A stretch of 64,000 nt of DNA, taken from assembly GCA_021781455.1 (NCBI GenBank), contig JAJXWV010000024.1, positions 1 through 64,000 on the forward strand. The letters run 5' to 3'. The DNA is from Acidobacteriota bacterium. Lineage in GTDB: Bacteria > Acidobacteriota > Thermoanaerobaculia > Gp7-AA8. The notes beneath the pieces are model-generated. The model was not told the DNA's origin. It ran no database searches and worked only from the letters and a program-made list of their open reading frames with translations. The translations under genes were made by a program, and so were the position numbers. Positions 1-9,162 of this stretch are shown here, one piece after another (position 1 is the first letter of the stretch; every line of letters starts with the position of its first letter).

Positions 1-231
1 GCCGACGCAGGCATAGCGGTGACTATGCTGAGGAGGCGCAACGAAGCTCACGGCGTCGAGACCAAGCCAGGTGGTACCAATTCAGCCGATACAGGCCACT
101 AGGGGTGTGCGGCGGCGCAAAACCAGCATTTTCGCGCCCCACCCTCCCAGATCCCTCGCTGACGCTCGGGATGACAAGGTCGGTAGCTCACCTGCGCGCA
201 AGGCGATGACCACCTGTCCGACTTCAGGCGG

Positions 232-1680
232 TCAGCGGAGCGGGAGCGACGCGTTCCAGGCCGACGCTTCGTGCGCGATGATGTCGTCGAGCGCGGCAGC
301 GAGATCGGGCGCAAGCGGGTGGGTCTCGCCGGCGCCTAACAACCTGGCTACTTCCGCGGTGGCGCGCTCTTCGGCTCTCATCGCCCCTTCCCTCTCCCAG
401 TCGCCGTAGCTCCCGCGGTCGATCACGGCGCCGGGCATCGACAGCTCACGCCGCCAGTTGCGCCGGGTGTGCTCGTGCGAGAGGAACTCCGGCTGGCTCA
501 CCACCTCGGCGATGAGCGCCGCCGCGTCGGTGGTATCCGCCTCGATGCCGCGCACCGCCCGCAGCGCCAGGCCGCAGGCCTCGTGGTCGAGGACCAGCTT
601 CTCCAGCGACTGCGTCAGCAGGAAGTCGAGCATGCCCGCACCAGAGATCATGTTCACCCCGGCCAGTGCGCCTAACAGCGCGCCCGTGCCGCTCTCCAGG
701 CCGGCCTGGTAGTCGACCGTCTTGGCGTCGGAGACACAGAGATAGCCGTGCGTGGGCATGTTCAGATGCCGTCCGACCTGCGCATACCCGGCGGCCAGCA
801 GCATCGTCTCCATTGCCCCCATGGGCGTCGTGCCGTGGCGCATGTCGAATGCCGTCGGAGCACCGCCGAAGATGAACGACGCGCCGGGCCGCACCAGCTG
901 GTGAATCACCAGCCCCGACAGATTCTCGGCGCAGTGCTGCACGATCGTGTGGTGCAGCGTCACCGGCGAGGTGGCCCCCGTCATCGGCATCGGGATCACT
1001 TCGGCCGGCACTCCGCTGCGCGCGCAGTCGATGAGGGCCTGGCAGCAGAGATCCGTCCACTTCAGCGGAGGGCTGACGCAGCAGTCGAACACCGCCAGAG
1101 GCTTGCGCGCGAGCTCGCTCTCTCCGCCGCGAATCGCCGCAAGCATGGCGAGCATCGGTGCGAAGCCGTCCTTGCGGAAGGTTCCGGTGACGATCGGCTT
1201 CCGGCCATGGCGCAGCGCGAGGTAGAGCCGGAAGCGATCGCCGATCTCCGGCGGAATATCGCCAGGAACGACGGCCGTCGACTGTGCCGAGTAGTTCGGC
1301 AGACCATCGACGAGCCGGACCAGATCGATGACATCGGCGGTCTTCGCCGCCCTCCGCCGCTGCGCGGTCGCATCGAGGACGTGAATGGCCGCCGATCCGG
1401 GATCGAAGTGGACCTGAAGGCCGCCGAGGTCGATGGCCGGGGCACCGTCGCGATCGTAGAGGAGGACGTGCGAGGGAACGGTCGCCAGGGCCGCCCGCAC
1501 CGAGGTCTCCGGAATGCGCAGGCGTCCCGCGCTCTCCTTCGCCCCAGCGGCCCTCAGCAGCTCTCGGGCTTCGCCGTTCTCGACTGCGACGCCGGTCGAT
1601 GCCAGGACGCGGCACGCCTCGCCGACGATCCGCTCGACTTCGGAAGGCTGCAGGAACTCGAGGGCATGCGATCCGTTCAT
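232..1680 (-). CDS. trimethylamine methyltransferase (MttB) superfamily protein, non-pyrrolysine type
   Basis: 482-aa ORF with MttB-like sequence (FGGAPTAFDMRHGTTPMGAMET, NMPTHGYLCVSDAKTVDYQAGLESG); no in-frame amber codon interrupts it. Confidence 0.85.
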   Translation of the reverse strand: MNGSHALEFLQPSEVERIVGEACRVLASTGVAVENGEARELLRAAGAKESAGRLRIPETSVRAALATVPSHVLLYDRDGAPAIDLGGLQVHFDPGSAAIHVLDATAQRRRAAKTADVIDLVRLVDGLPNYSAQSTAVVPGDIPPEIGDRFRLYLALRHGRKPIVTGTFRKDGFAPMLAMLAAIRGGESELARKPLAVFDCCVSPPLKWTDLCCQALIDCARSGVPAEVIPMPMTGATSPVTLHHTIVQHCAENLSGLVIHQLVRPGASFIFGGAPTAFDMRHGTTPMGAMETMLLAAGYAQVGRHLNMPTHGYLCVSDAKTVDYQAGLESGTGALLGALAGVNMISGAGMLDFLLTQSLEKLVLDHEACGLALRAVRGIEADTTDAAALIAEVVSQPEFLSHEHTRRNWRRELSMPGAVIDRGSYGDWEREGAMRAEERATAEVARLLGAGETHPLAPDLAAALDDIIAHEASAWNASLPLR

Positions 1681-1774
1681 CGCTCGAGTCTATCGCGAGC
1701 CTCCCGAACGTCAGCGAGGGATGTGGGAGGGCGGGTGGAGCGAGGAGTGACAGCGAAAGAGGGCACCACCCTTC

Positions 1775-2015
1775 CACCCAGATCCCTCGCTGACGCTTCC
1801 AAGAAACTCCCAGTGTTCATGCGAGCTCTGGCGTTCGTTACCCTTCTCCCCGCCGCAGCGGGGAGGAGGTGCCCAAGGCGTACAAGGGGTCTTTTTCTGA
1901 GCGAGAACGAGACCCCTCACCCCGGCCCTCTCCCCGCTGCGGCGGGGAGAGGGGGAACGATCGAACGTTTCTTCTCTGCGGTGTCGCGCCTGCGCGATTC
2001 GAGTGCTTGGGATGA
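1775..2015. repeat. Composite family B element (~240 bp, MITE-like)
   Basis: GATCCCTCGCTGACGCTTCCAAGAAACTCCCAGTGTTCATGCG ... CTTCTCCCCGCCGCAGCGGGG ... GAGACCCCTCACCCCGGCCCTCTCCCCGCTGCGGCGGGGAGAGGGGGAACGATCGAACG. Confidence 0.88.
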
Positions 2016-2104
2016 CAGAGGCTGTCCTGTGCCTCTCTTTCAATTCTTCCGCGACCAAAGTCCGCGCCATCCGAATTCCGCCGGGCCATAATGTCCCTCC
2101 CAAC

Positions 2105-2989
2105 ATGAACGACGACTGGCCTGCCCTTCCTCTCGCGTCCTGGCAGAAGACCTACGACACGCTCCACCTCTGGACACAGGTGATCGGCAAGATCAGAACG
2201 GCGCGGACGCCGCTGGTCAATCACTGGTGGAATGCCACGCTGTATCTCACCGGGCGGGGATTGACAACCTCGCCGATTCCGCTCGGTAACCGCGCCTTCG
2301 AGATCGCCTTCGACTTCTGCGACCACCGTCTGCGGATCGACACGAGCTGGGGACTGCGGCGGACGTTCGAGCTGCGTCCGCGACCGTGCGCGGAGTTCTA
2401 CGCATCGGTCATGAAGGCGCTGGCGGAGCTGAAGATCGAGGTGGAGATCAATCCGCTCTCCTCCGAGCTCCCCGAAAACATCCGCCTCGACCTCGATCGC
2501 GAGCACACCACATACGACCCCGAGTGGGCGAACCGCTGGTGGCGGATCACTGTGGCGGTGCACAACGTGCTGCAGGAGTTCCGAAGCCGCTTCATCGGCA
2601 AGTGCAGCCCGGTGCATTTCTTCTGGGGAAGCTTCGACCTGGCAGTGACGCGCTTCAGCGGCCGCCGCGCGCCGGCACGCGACGATCCGATGATGAGCGA
2701 GGCCTATTCGCACGAGGTGAGCAGCGCCGGATTCTGGCCCGGCAGCGGTCCGGTGGCCGATGCGGCGTTCTACGCGTACCACACGCCGCAGCCCGAGGGA
2801 TTCGATCGTGCCGCGGTCCGGCCCGCAGCGGCTCATTACGACTCGCAGCTCGGCGAGTACATCCTCATGTACGACGACGTCCGCACCTCCGCCTCGCCAC
2901 GCCAGACGTTGCTCGACTTCCTGCAGAGCACCTACGAAGCGGGCGCGATCCTGGCAAACTGGAACCGTTCCGAGCTGGAAAGGGGCTGA
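2105..2989 (+). CDS. DUF5996 family protein
   Basis: Internal ATG of the 2003..2989 ORF; MNDDWPALPLASWQKTYDTLHLWTQVIGKIR...NHWWN...GLTTSPIP pattern. Confidence 0.8.
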   Translation: MNDDWPALPLASWQKTYDTLHLWTQVIGKIRTARTPLVNHWWNATLYLTGRGLTTSPIPLGNRAFEIAFDFCDHRLRIDTSWGLRRTFELRPRPCAEFYASVMKALAELKIEVEINPLSSELPENIRLDLDREHTTYDPEWANRWWRITVAVHNVLQEFRSRFIGKCSPVHFFWGSFDLAVTRFSGRRAPARDDPMMSEAYSHEVSSAGFWPGSGPVADAAFYAYHTPQPEGFDRAAVRPAAAHYDSQLGEYILMYDDVRTSASPRQTLLDFLQSTYEAGAILANWNRSELERG

Positions 2990-2992
2990 GCC

Positions 2993-3262
2993 ATGGAAGC
3001 AAAGACCTGTGCCCACATCGAGGGCGTCGACGACGTCAAGCAGCCGAAGAAGCGCGAGTGCGAGGAGTGCGTGAAGATCGGATCGACCTGGGTGCATCTG
3101 CGCACGTGCCAGAGCTGCGGCGGCACGCGCTGCTGCGATTCCTCGCCGAACCGCCACGCCAGCAAACACGCCCGCGCCTCCAGCCATCCGGTCATCGCCT
3201 CCGCCGAACCGGGAGAGCGGTGGCTGTATTGCTATCCGGACGACGCGTACGGCGAGTATTGA
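2993..3262 (+). CDS. UBP-type zinc finger domain protein
   Basis: Small ORF with Cys/His pattern CEECVKIGSTWVHLRTCQSCGGTRCCDSSPNRHASKH. Confidence 0.8.
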   Translation: MEAKTCAHIEGVDDVKQPKKRECEECVKIGSTWVHLRTCQSCGGTRCCDSSPNRHASKHARASSHPVIASAEPGERWLYCYPDDAYGEY

Positions 3263-3266
3263 CACG

Positions 3267-3959
3267 ATGCCGCGTCCGCCAGCGAGAACGATTCAGAAGC
3301 CTCGTCCGACGAATCCGCCGTGGAAGATCGCCGCCCCCGCGGCCCTGCTGCTGGTCGTCCTGGTCTGGCTGTTCTGGCCGTCGCCGTACTCGAAGGTGAA
3401 GAACCTCGACTCGCGCGGCGCGAACATCATCGCCTTCGGCGACTCGCTCACCGCCGGATATGGCGCTTCACCGGGCCAGGACTATCCCTCCAGGCTCTCC
3501 GCTTTGATCGGACTGCCGGTGATGAACGCCGGCGTCAGCGGCGACACGACCGAGGGGGCGTTGGCGCGGCTCGACGCGGACGTCCTCTCGCGCGACCCGC
3601 GCATCGTTCTGGTCGGCCTCGGCGGCAACGACTTCCTGCGCGGCGTGCCGATCTCCACCACGGAAACGAACCTGCGCGAGATCGTGCGCAGGATCGAGAC
3701 GGCCGGCGCGATGGTCGTCGTTCTCGGCTTCCGATTCCCGAGCCTGACCGCCGACTACGAAAAGATGTACGGCGCGGTGGCCAGGGACAACCACTGCCTC
3801 TTCGTCGCCAACCTGCTGCACGGGATCGAGACCGATCCGAAGCTGAAGAGCGACGAGATCCATCCCAACGCCCGCGGCTACGAGCTGATGGCAGAGCGGA
3901 TCGCCGGTCCGTGCAGGAAGCTGATCAGGAAGGCGGACGCGGCGCGCGCACAGTCCTGA
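3267..3959 (+). CDS. GDSL/SGNH arylesterase (TesA-like lipase)
   Basis: N-terminal TM; IIAFGDSLTAGYGA block, GGNDFLRG block, DEIHPNARGY catalytic block. Confidence 0.88.
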   Translation: MPRPPARTIQKPRPTNPPWKIAAPAALLLVVLVWLFWPSPYSKVKNLDSRGANIIAFGDSLTAGYGASPGQDYPSRLSALIGLPVMNAGVSGDTTEGALARLDADVLSRDPRIVLVGLGGNDFLRGVPISTTETNLREIVRRIETAGAMVVVLGFRFPSLTADYEKMYGAVARDNHCLFVANLLHGIETDPKLKSDEIHPNARGYELMAERIAGPCRKLIRKADAARAQS

Positions 3960-4058
3960 GTCCTGAGTGCTGAGTGATCGCGCCACCGTCATCCTGAACC
4001 GGCGGAACCGCGCGACCGTCACTCAGGACTCAGCACTCAGGACTCAGGACTCAGGACA
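3953..4058. repeat. Phased 7-nt tandem-unit hairpin (CTGAGTN family)
   Basis: TCCTGAGTCCTGAGTGCTGAGTGA ... CACTCAGGACTCAGCACTCAGGACTCAGGACTCAGGAC; arms reverse-complementary; contains stop codons of both flanking convergent genes. Confidence 0.9.
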
Positions 4059-4779
4059 CCCGACCGGCGGCGAGCTTCGACTCGAGCGCGATCTGCATCA
4101 TGCGCCGCGTGTCGGGGTCGGCACACTCGAACGTCTTCTGCAGCTCCGCGAAGTCGAGGTCATTCCGCGCGATGGTGAAGCCGTCCTGCGGCTGTTCCGG
4201 CGAGGCCACGTAGTTCTTCTCCCATCCCGTGGGAGTGAGCCGGAACTGCGCGTAAGGCAGGTCGTCTTCCTCGAGATCGTCTTTGAAGAACCGCACCTGG
4301 CGAGTCCAGGAGTCGTCGAGCGACGGACGTGCAGCCGCAGGCGCAGGAGCGCGCTGCAGCGGCGGAGCGGCTGCCGGCCCGGGAACGACCGCGGCCTCGC
4401 CGGCGATTTCCCCGGCGCCGGCCTCCGCGGCCGCAGCGGGCTCCGCCATCGCGGGAACGGGGTCCGCAGTGGCGAGAACCGACGCGATCAGACTTTTCGC
4501 GTCGACGTCGACGGCCGTGAAATGAACGCCGCTCTGGTAGATCAGTCGCGATCCGCGACGGCCGGCAATCTCCGCGCGCGCAATCTGCACGGGCAGAGTG
4601 ATGGTGGTGCCCCCCCAGGAGATCCGCATCTGTGGGGCGTTGAGTGGAATGCGGTCTTCGTGCTCGATGCGTGCACCGACAGCGCTCAACTCGAGGAGTC
4701 GTGCGGAGACGCCGCTGACCGTCACCTCGACTCCTTCCGGAGCTTGAAACCGCGCCGCCGCTCGCCGCTCGTCAGTCAT
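4051..4779 (-). CDS. PilZ domain-containing protein
   Basis: MTDERRAAARFQAPEGVEVTVSG...LLELSAVGARIEHED pattern; start taken at the internal ATG. Confidence 0.7.
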   Translation of the reverse strand: MTDERRAAARFQAPEGVEVTVSGVSARLLELSAVGARIEHEDRIPLNAPQMRISWGGTTITLPVQIARAEIAGRRGSRLIYQSGVHFTAVDVDAKSLIASVLATADPVPAMAEPAAAAEAGAGEIAGEAAVVPGPAAAPPLQRAPAPAAARPSLDDSWTRQVRFFKDDLEEDDLPYAQFRLTPTGWEKNYVASPEQPQDGFTIARNDLDFAELQKTFECADPDTRRMMQIALESKLAAGRVS

Positions 4780-4833
4780 TCCGGCCAACAGTTTCGCACG
4801 ACCCGCATGAGAGGTGATAACGGGCGGCCGGGC

Positions 4834-4916
4834 GTAGGGACGCGCAGCAGCGCGTCCGCAACCTTGGCGGGCGGGCCACACGCGAGAGCTGCGGACGCGC
4901 TGCTGCGCGTCCCTAC
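4834..4916. repeat. Palindromic family A (GTAGGGACGCGCAGCAGCGCGTCCGC)
   Basis: Inverted arms of ~26 nt flanking a variable loop; also near 6972-7046, 15665-15746, 37567-37659, 52219-52289. Confidence 0.93.
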
Positions 4917-4927
4917 AGCGACCAGGT

Positions 4928-6178
4928 TCACACTTCGGCCGGCGTCTGCACCCGGGCAATCGCGTCGAGCACATCCTGCTCGGTCAGCACGCGGTTGCTG
5001 ACCTTTGCCGCGGCGAGGACGGCGCGGATCACTTCGGGAGTGCCGGGAAGGGCGCGCTCCGCGAGATACCAGACCACGTTCGAGTTGCCGGACATCGGGC
5101 CGATCTCGATCTCCTGCCGTCGTCCGATGAGGTGGGCCGGCACTCCGGAGTAGACCGAGTTCGCGAGCAGCTCCTGGCCGCGCTTGTGGGCTTTGACCAC
5201 GGCCGCCGCGTGCACGCCCGTCGCGGTTCGGAAGGCGTCCCGGCCGACGATCGCGGTATTGACGGCGATCGGAACAGCCGTTGCTTCAGAGACCGCGGCG
5301 GCATAGCGAGGAAGTTGGGTGAGGTCGTCCTCGCGCATCTTCATCAGCTTGAGGTTGACGAGCAGCTGTTCCATCGGCGTGTTGCCGACGCGCTCGCCGA
5401 TCCCGAGGGCCGTGCCGTGGACCCGCGACGCTCCTCCCTCGATCGCGGCCAGGCTGTTGGCGAGATCGAGACCGCGGTCGCGGTGGCCGTGCCAGTCGAT
5501 GCCCACGTCCACACCGAGCGACGCAATCAGCTCGCGCACGAAGGCGACGAGGTTGTACGCGCCGTCCGGGACGACCGCGCCGCAGGTGTCGCAGAGACAG
5601 ACGCGCGTCGCTCCCTCCTCGATTGCGGCCGTCAGCAGCACGCGCAGGTCCTCCGGAGAAGAGCGCACCGTGTCTTCGGTGACGTACGTGACCTCCAGGC
5701 CCTGGCGAACGGCAAAGGCGATGGCCTCGCGCGACTGCTTCAGGATGAACTCCAGGTCCCACTCCTCGGCGTACTGCCTGATCGGGCTGCTGCCGATGAA
5801 GATCATGGCCTCGATCGGAACGCCCGTGAGCTGGACGATGTCGGCCATAGGCTGAATGTCGACGGCCAGCGTGCGTGCTGCGCAGGTCGCGCGGATGCGC
5901 ATCCGCGCGCTGTCGATCTCACGGCAGAGCCGCACCACCGCGTCGCGCTGGCGCTGGCCCGCGCCGGGAAGGCCGATGTCCGCGCTGTCGATGCCGAAGC
6001 TCTCCATGAGGTGAAGGATCTCGACCTTGGCCTCGACGGGCGGGTCGACGACCGAGGGGCTCTGCAGTCCGTCGCGCAGCGTCTCGTCGTGGAGCATGAC
6101 GTGATCCGGCCAGCGGGCCTGCCGCTCGCCGGAGGACGACCAGTCGAATATCAGACGGCTCTCGTCGGGAATGGCCAT
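4928..6178 (-). CDS. DRE-TIM metallolyase family protein (2-isopropylmalate/homocitrate synthase or HMG-CoA lyase-like)
   Basis: LHDETLRDGLQSPSV motif; HGHRDRGLDLANSLAAIEGGASRVHGTALGIGERVGN. Confidence 0.8.
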   Translation of the reverse strand: MAIPDESRLIFDWSSSGERQARWPDHVMLHDETLRDGLQSPSVVDPPVEAKVEILHLMESFGIDSADIGLPGAGQRQRDAVVRLCREIDSARMRIRATCAARTLAVDIQPMADIVQLTGVPIEAMIFIGSSPIRQYAEEWDLEFILKQSREAIAFAVRQGLEVTYVTEDTVRSSPEDLRVLLTAAIEEGATRVCLCDTCGAVVPDGAYNLVAFVRELIASLGVDVGIDWHGHRDRGLDLANSLAAIEGGASRVHGTALGIGERVGNTPMEQLLVNLKLMKMREDDLTQLPRYAAAVSEATAVPIAVNTAIVGRDAFRTATGVHAAAVVKAHKRGQELLANSVYSGVPAHLIGRRQEIEIGPMSGNSNVVWYLAERALPGTPEVIRAVLAAAKVSNRVLTEQDVLDAIARVQTPAEV

Positions 6179-6207
6179 GTTCCTCCCCTGACAACGCGAG
6201 GGTGCGA

Positions 6208-6942
6208 TCAGGACAGCGCTTTCGCAGCGGCGAATTCTTCGGCGCGCTGCAGAAGCTGTTCGGCGCCTTTGATGTCGCCGCGCTGCCGCCTGATCAGTGC
6301 GAGGTGGTAGATGCTGCTGACCTCCCCCACCGCCTCGGCCAGGCTTTTCTCGAACTCGCGAGCGGCCGCGTCGAGATCCCCGCGGCGCTCGTAAATCACC
6401 CCCATGTGGTAGTGAGCCATGAGGTACTCGGGCGTGAGGATCATCGACTGCTGGAAATGCTCGAGCGCTTCCTCGAGCTGGCCGAGGTGAAAGAGCGAAA
6501 GCGCCAGTCGGTAATGCGCGGCCTTGTAGTCGGGATCGATGGAGAGGCAGTCGCGGAACGCGGCGGCGGCCGCCTTCATGTTGCCGCGGTGATAGCAGGC
6601 CACGCCGAGGTCGTAGTGGGCGAGGACGAATTTCGGCTCACTCCTGACCGCTCGTTCATAGCGATCGATGGCGCGGTCGAGCATTCCCTGGTGAAAGTAG
6701 AAGGTGCCGAGGATGTGATTGGCGAGGACGTTGTCGGGCTCGATGTCGAGGAGGCGCTCCAGATCGCGCTGCGCGTCGCGACTATTTCCCTCTCTTTCCT
6801 GTGAAAGCGAGAGGAGCAGGCGCCTGTCAGTCCAGGCGTCGCGAAGGAAGTTGCCGCATTCGGCGCAGAACTTGTCGGTCTCCGCTGCCAGCCGGCCACA
6901 GCGCTGGCAACGCGGGATCGGAGTGCTCTTCTGCTGGGACAT
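6208..6942 (-). CDS. tetratricopeptide repeat protein with N-terminal zinc-ribbon-like motif
   Basis: CQRCGRLAAETDKFCAECGNFL followed by several TPR-like 34-mers. Confidence 0.82.
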   Translation of the reverse strand: MSQQKSTPIPRCQRCGRLAAETDKFCAECGNFLRDAWTDRRLLLSLSQEREGNSRDAQRDLERLLDIEPDNVLANHILGTFYFHQGMLDRAIDRYERAVRSEPKFVLAHYDLGVACYHRGNMKAAAAAFRDCLSIDPDYKAAHYRLALSLFHLGQLEEALEHFQQSMILTPEYLMAHYHMGVIYERRGDLDAAAREFEKSLAEAVGEVSSIYHLALIRRQRGDIKGAEQLLQRAEEFAAAKALS

Positions 6943-6971
6943 CGATTCCTCCTGTTAGGTCGCGCTCACAA

Positions 6972-7046
6972 GGCAGGGACGCGCAGCAGCGCGTCCGCAG
7001 CTCTCCGCCACGCCGGAGTTGCGGACGCGCTGCTGCGCGTCCCTAC
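6972..7046. repeat. Palindromic family A copy
   Basis: GGGACGCGCAGCAGCGCGTCCGCAG ... GCGGACGCGCTGCTGCGCGTCCCTAC. Confidence 0.93.
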
Positions 7047-7049
7047 AAG

Positions 7050-7544
7050 TCACTGTTTCTCCGGACTGACCCGGGATTCGAGACAGAGCCTGGGAGCGGG
7101 GACGAAACCTTCGCTCTCGAAAAACGCGAGCAGGTCGAAATCGCTCCAGGCGACTTCGCTGCGGAACGTGGTCACGCCGAGAGCGCCGAGGTTGGAGCGG
7201 AGCTGCTGCAGAAGCGCGTGGCCGACGCCGCGGCCGCGGACATCGAGAGCCACGCCGATTGCGTCGATCGATGCGGCCGGCTCCACGATTCCGTACTGGC
7301 CGTAGTAGACGGAGGCGATCACGAAACCGAGGACGCGGCCGTCCGCCTCGGCGACGAGCGACATCTGCATCTCGGCCAGGCGCCGGGTCCGCTCCAGGAT
7401 CATGCGAAAGTACTGCGGCCGTTCGTGATGCGCGCTGACCGCGTCGATGGCCGTGATGACCGCGAGGTCCTCCTCGCGGATCGAGCGGACGATCAGGCTT
7501 GCGGTTTCCAAAGTCTCGTTCTCGGGCGACGTCGTTTCGACCAT
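7050..7544 (-). CDS. GNAT family N-acetyltransferase
   Basis: LIVRSIREEDLAVITAID...IDAIGVALDVRGRGVGHALLQQL. Confidence 0.82.
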   Translation of the reverse strand: MVETTSPENETLETASLIVRSIREEDLAVITAIDAVSAHHERPQYFRMILERTRRLAEMQMSLVAEADGRVLGFVIASVYYGQYGIVEPAASIDAIGVALDVRGRGVGHALLQQLRSNLGALGVTTFRSEVAWSDFDLLAFFESEGFVPAPRLCLESRVSPEKQ

Positions 7545-7555
7545 CGAAAATCTCC

Positions 7556-8275
7556 TCATCCGCCGATCAGCTGCCCGGAATCGACGCGCAGGACCTGACC
7601 GGTGATGCGGCGCGCGCCCGGGCCGGAAAGGAACGTCACCACGGCGGCGACGTCGTCCGGCTCGACGAGCTCGCCGGTGACAGTCTCCGCCGCCGCGGCA
7701 TCGCGCAGCTGTGACGGCAGCGACTCGGTCAGGGGCGTGCGCACCCAACCGGGCTCGACGACATTGACCATGATGCCGAAGCGGCCGGCTTCGCGCGATA
7801 CGGTCCTGGCCAGACCGACCAACCCCGCCTTGCTCGACGAGTACGCCGCGGTGCCGCGCTTCCCGCGCGATCCGTTGATCGATCCGATGAGCACGATGCG
7901 GCCGCCGCGGTCGCGCATCAGCGGCACGGCTTCGCGGATCAGAAGGAACGCGCCGCGCAGGTTGACCGCGTGAACGAAGTCCCAGTCCTCCAGGCGCATC
8001 TTCCAGGCCACGGCGTCGCGGGCGACACCGGCGGCATGGACGGCGATGTCGAGACCCCCGGCGCGCTTGCCGACCTGCGCGACCGCGGCGCGAACGGATT
8101 CTTCGTCGCGAAGGTCGCAGCGGATCGACTCCGCCTCCCCGCTGTCGAAGTCGACGAGGTCGAGCGAGAAAACGCGCGCGCCGGCGGAGGCGAGCTGGCT
8201 CACGATGGCGTGCCCGATCCCTCCGGCCGCACCTGTCACCGCGGCGATCTTCCCCGCGAGAGGAGTGGCGCTCAC
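7556..8275 (-). CDS. SDR family oxidoreductase
   Basis: GTG start overlapping the bcrD stop; VTGAAGGIGHAI, HAAGVARDAV, GSINGSRGKRGTAAYSSSKAG (catalytic S-Y-K). Confidence 0.85.
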   Translation of the reverse strand: MSATPLAGKIAAVTGAAGGIGHAIVSQLASAGARVFSLDLVDFDSGEAESIRCDLRDEESVRAAVAQVGKRAGGLDIAVHAAGVARDAVAWKMRLEDWDFVHAVNLRGAFLLIREAVPLMRDRGGRIVLIGSINGSRGKRGTAAYSSSKAGLVGLARTVSREAGRFGIMVNVVEPGWVRTPLTESLPSQLRDAAAAETVTGELVEPDDVAAVVTFLSGPGARRITGQVLRVDSGQLIGG

Positions 8276-9162
8276 GATGCGATCTCCGCGCGGCGCTCGA
8301 GCACACGATGTCTGTACGCGCCCCAGAGCGCTGCGCCGATCGCCCCGGCCAGATGCGAATGCGGATGCGTGTGGATCGTCATCTCCATCCCATCCTCGCG
8401 CGCCTTTTCCGAGAACGCGGCGGCCAGGCCGACGTCGGCAGCGAGCCCGCCGGTCAGCGCCACGTCCGTGGTGACGCCCATGGAGCGCAGCAGTTTCACG
8501 TAACGCCCGGCCATCGACAGGTGAATGCCCTTGAGGATGTCGGCGGCCTTGATGCCGCGGCTGACCATGTTGATGACGTCGGTCTCGGCGAGCACGGCGC
8601 AGATGCTGCTCACCGCTTCCGGCGAGGAGGCGTTGAGCGACATCGGCCCGACGTCCTCCAGCGCGATGCCGAGATAGCGGGCCACGTTCTCCAGGAACTG
8701 CCCCGTTCCGGAGGCGCACTGCGAGGTCATCTTGTAGTTGAGCACGCGGCTGCGCTCGTCGATCTTCATGGCCCGGGCGTGCAGCGCACCGATGTCGACG
8801 ACGGCCCGCGCCTGGGGCATCAGGAACTGCGCGCCGCGGGAGTGCGTGGTCATGCCGTAGAAATGGCCGCGGCGGAACTCGACCAGATCGCCTTCGCCGG
8901 TCGTGGCCACGTAAACCACGTCGCTCTCGCTGACGTTCGCCTTGTCCAGTGCCGCGTGCCAGCAGTCGGCGATCACCTTGCGCAGCTCGCGCCGGCGGAT
9001 GCGCTCCGCATGAAGAGCCACGATCTTCTCCCGTGTAGCACAGACATTCTTGTCTGTGCCCCCCGCCTGGGGAGCCTCTGCCACATCGAGAGTCGTCGTG
9101 AGCGCGACCTTCACCGCGCTCGATCCGACGTCGACACCGGCCGTGAGGAGCTCTCCGCTCAT
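8272..9162 (-). CDS. bcrD: benzoyl-CoA reductase, ATPase subunit D (BcrD/BadG-like)
   Basis: ASKHA ATPase: GVDVGSSAVKVAL, SQCASGTGQFLENVARYLG; adjacent to BcrA, B and C homologues. Confidence 0.85.
   Translation of the reverse strand: MSGELLTAGVDVGSSAVKVALTTTLDVAEAPQAGGTDKNVCATREKIVALHAERIRRRELRKVIADCWHAALDKANVSESDVVYVATTGEGDLVEFRRGHFYGMTTHSRGAQFLMPQARAVVDIGALHARAMKIDERSRVLNYKMTSQCASGTGQFLENVARYLGIALEDVGPMSLNASSPEAVSSICAVLAETDVINMVSRGIKAADILKGIHLSMAGRYVKLLRSMGVTTDVALTGGLAADVGLAAAFSEKAREDGMEMTIHTHPHSHLAGAIGAALWGAYRHRVLERRAEIAS

Noticed and set aside
71-409. Plus-strand ORF at the window start
   Set aside because: Consists largely of family F repeat and antisense of the MttB-like gene; no independent support.
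232-1680. Possible pyrrolysine-containing MttB
   Set aside because: The ORF is continuous with no in-frame TAG, so it is the non-pyrrolysine type.
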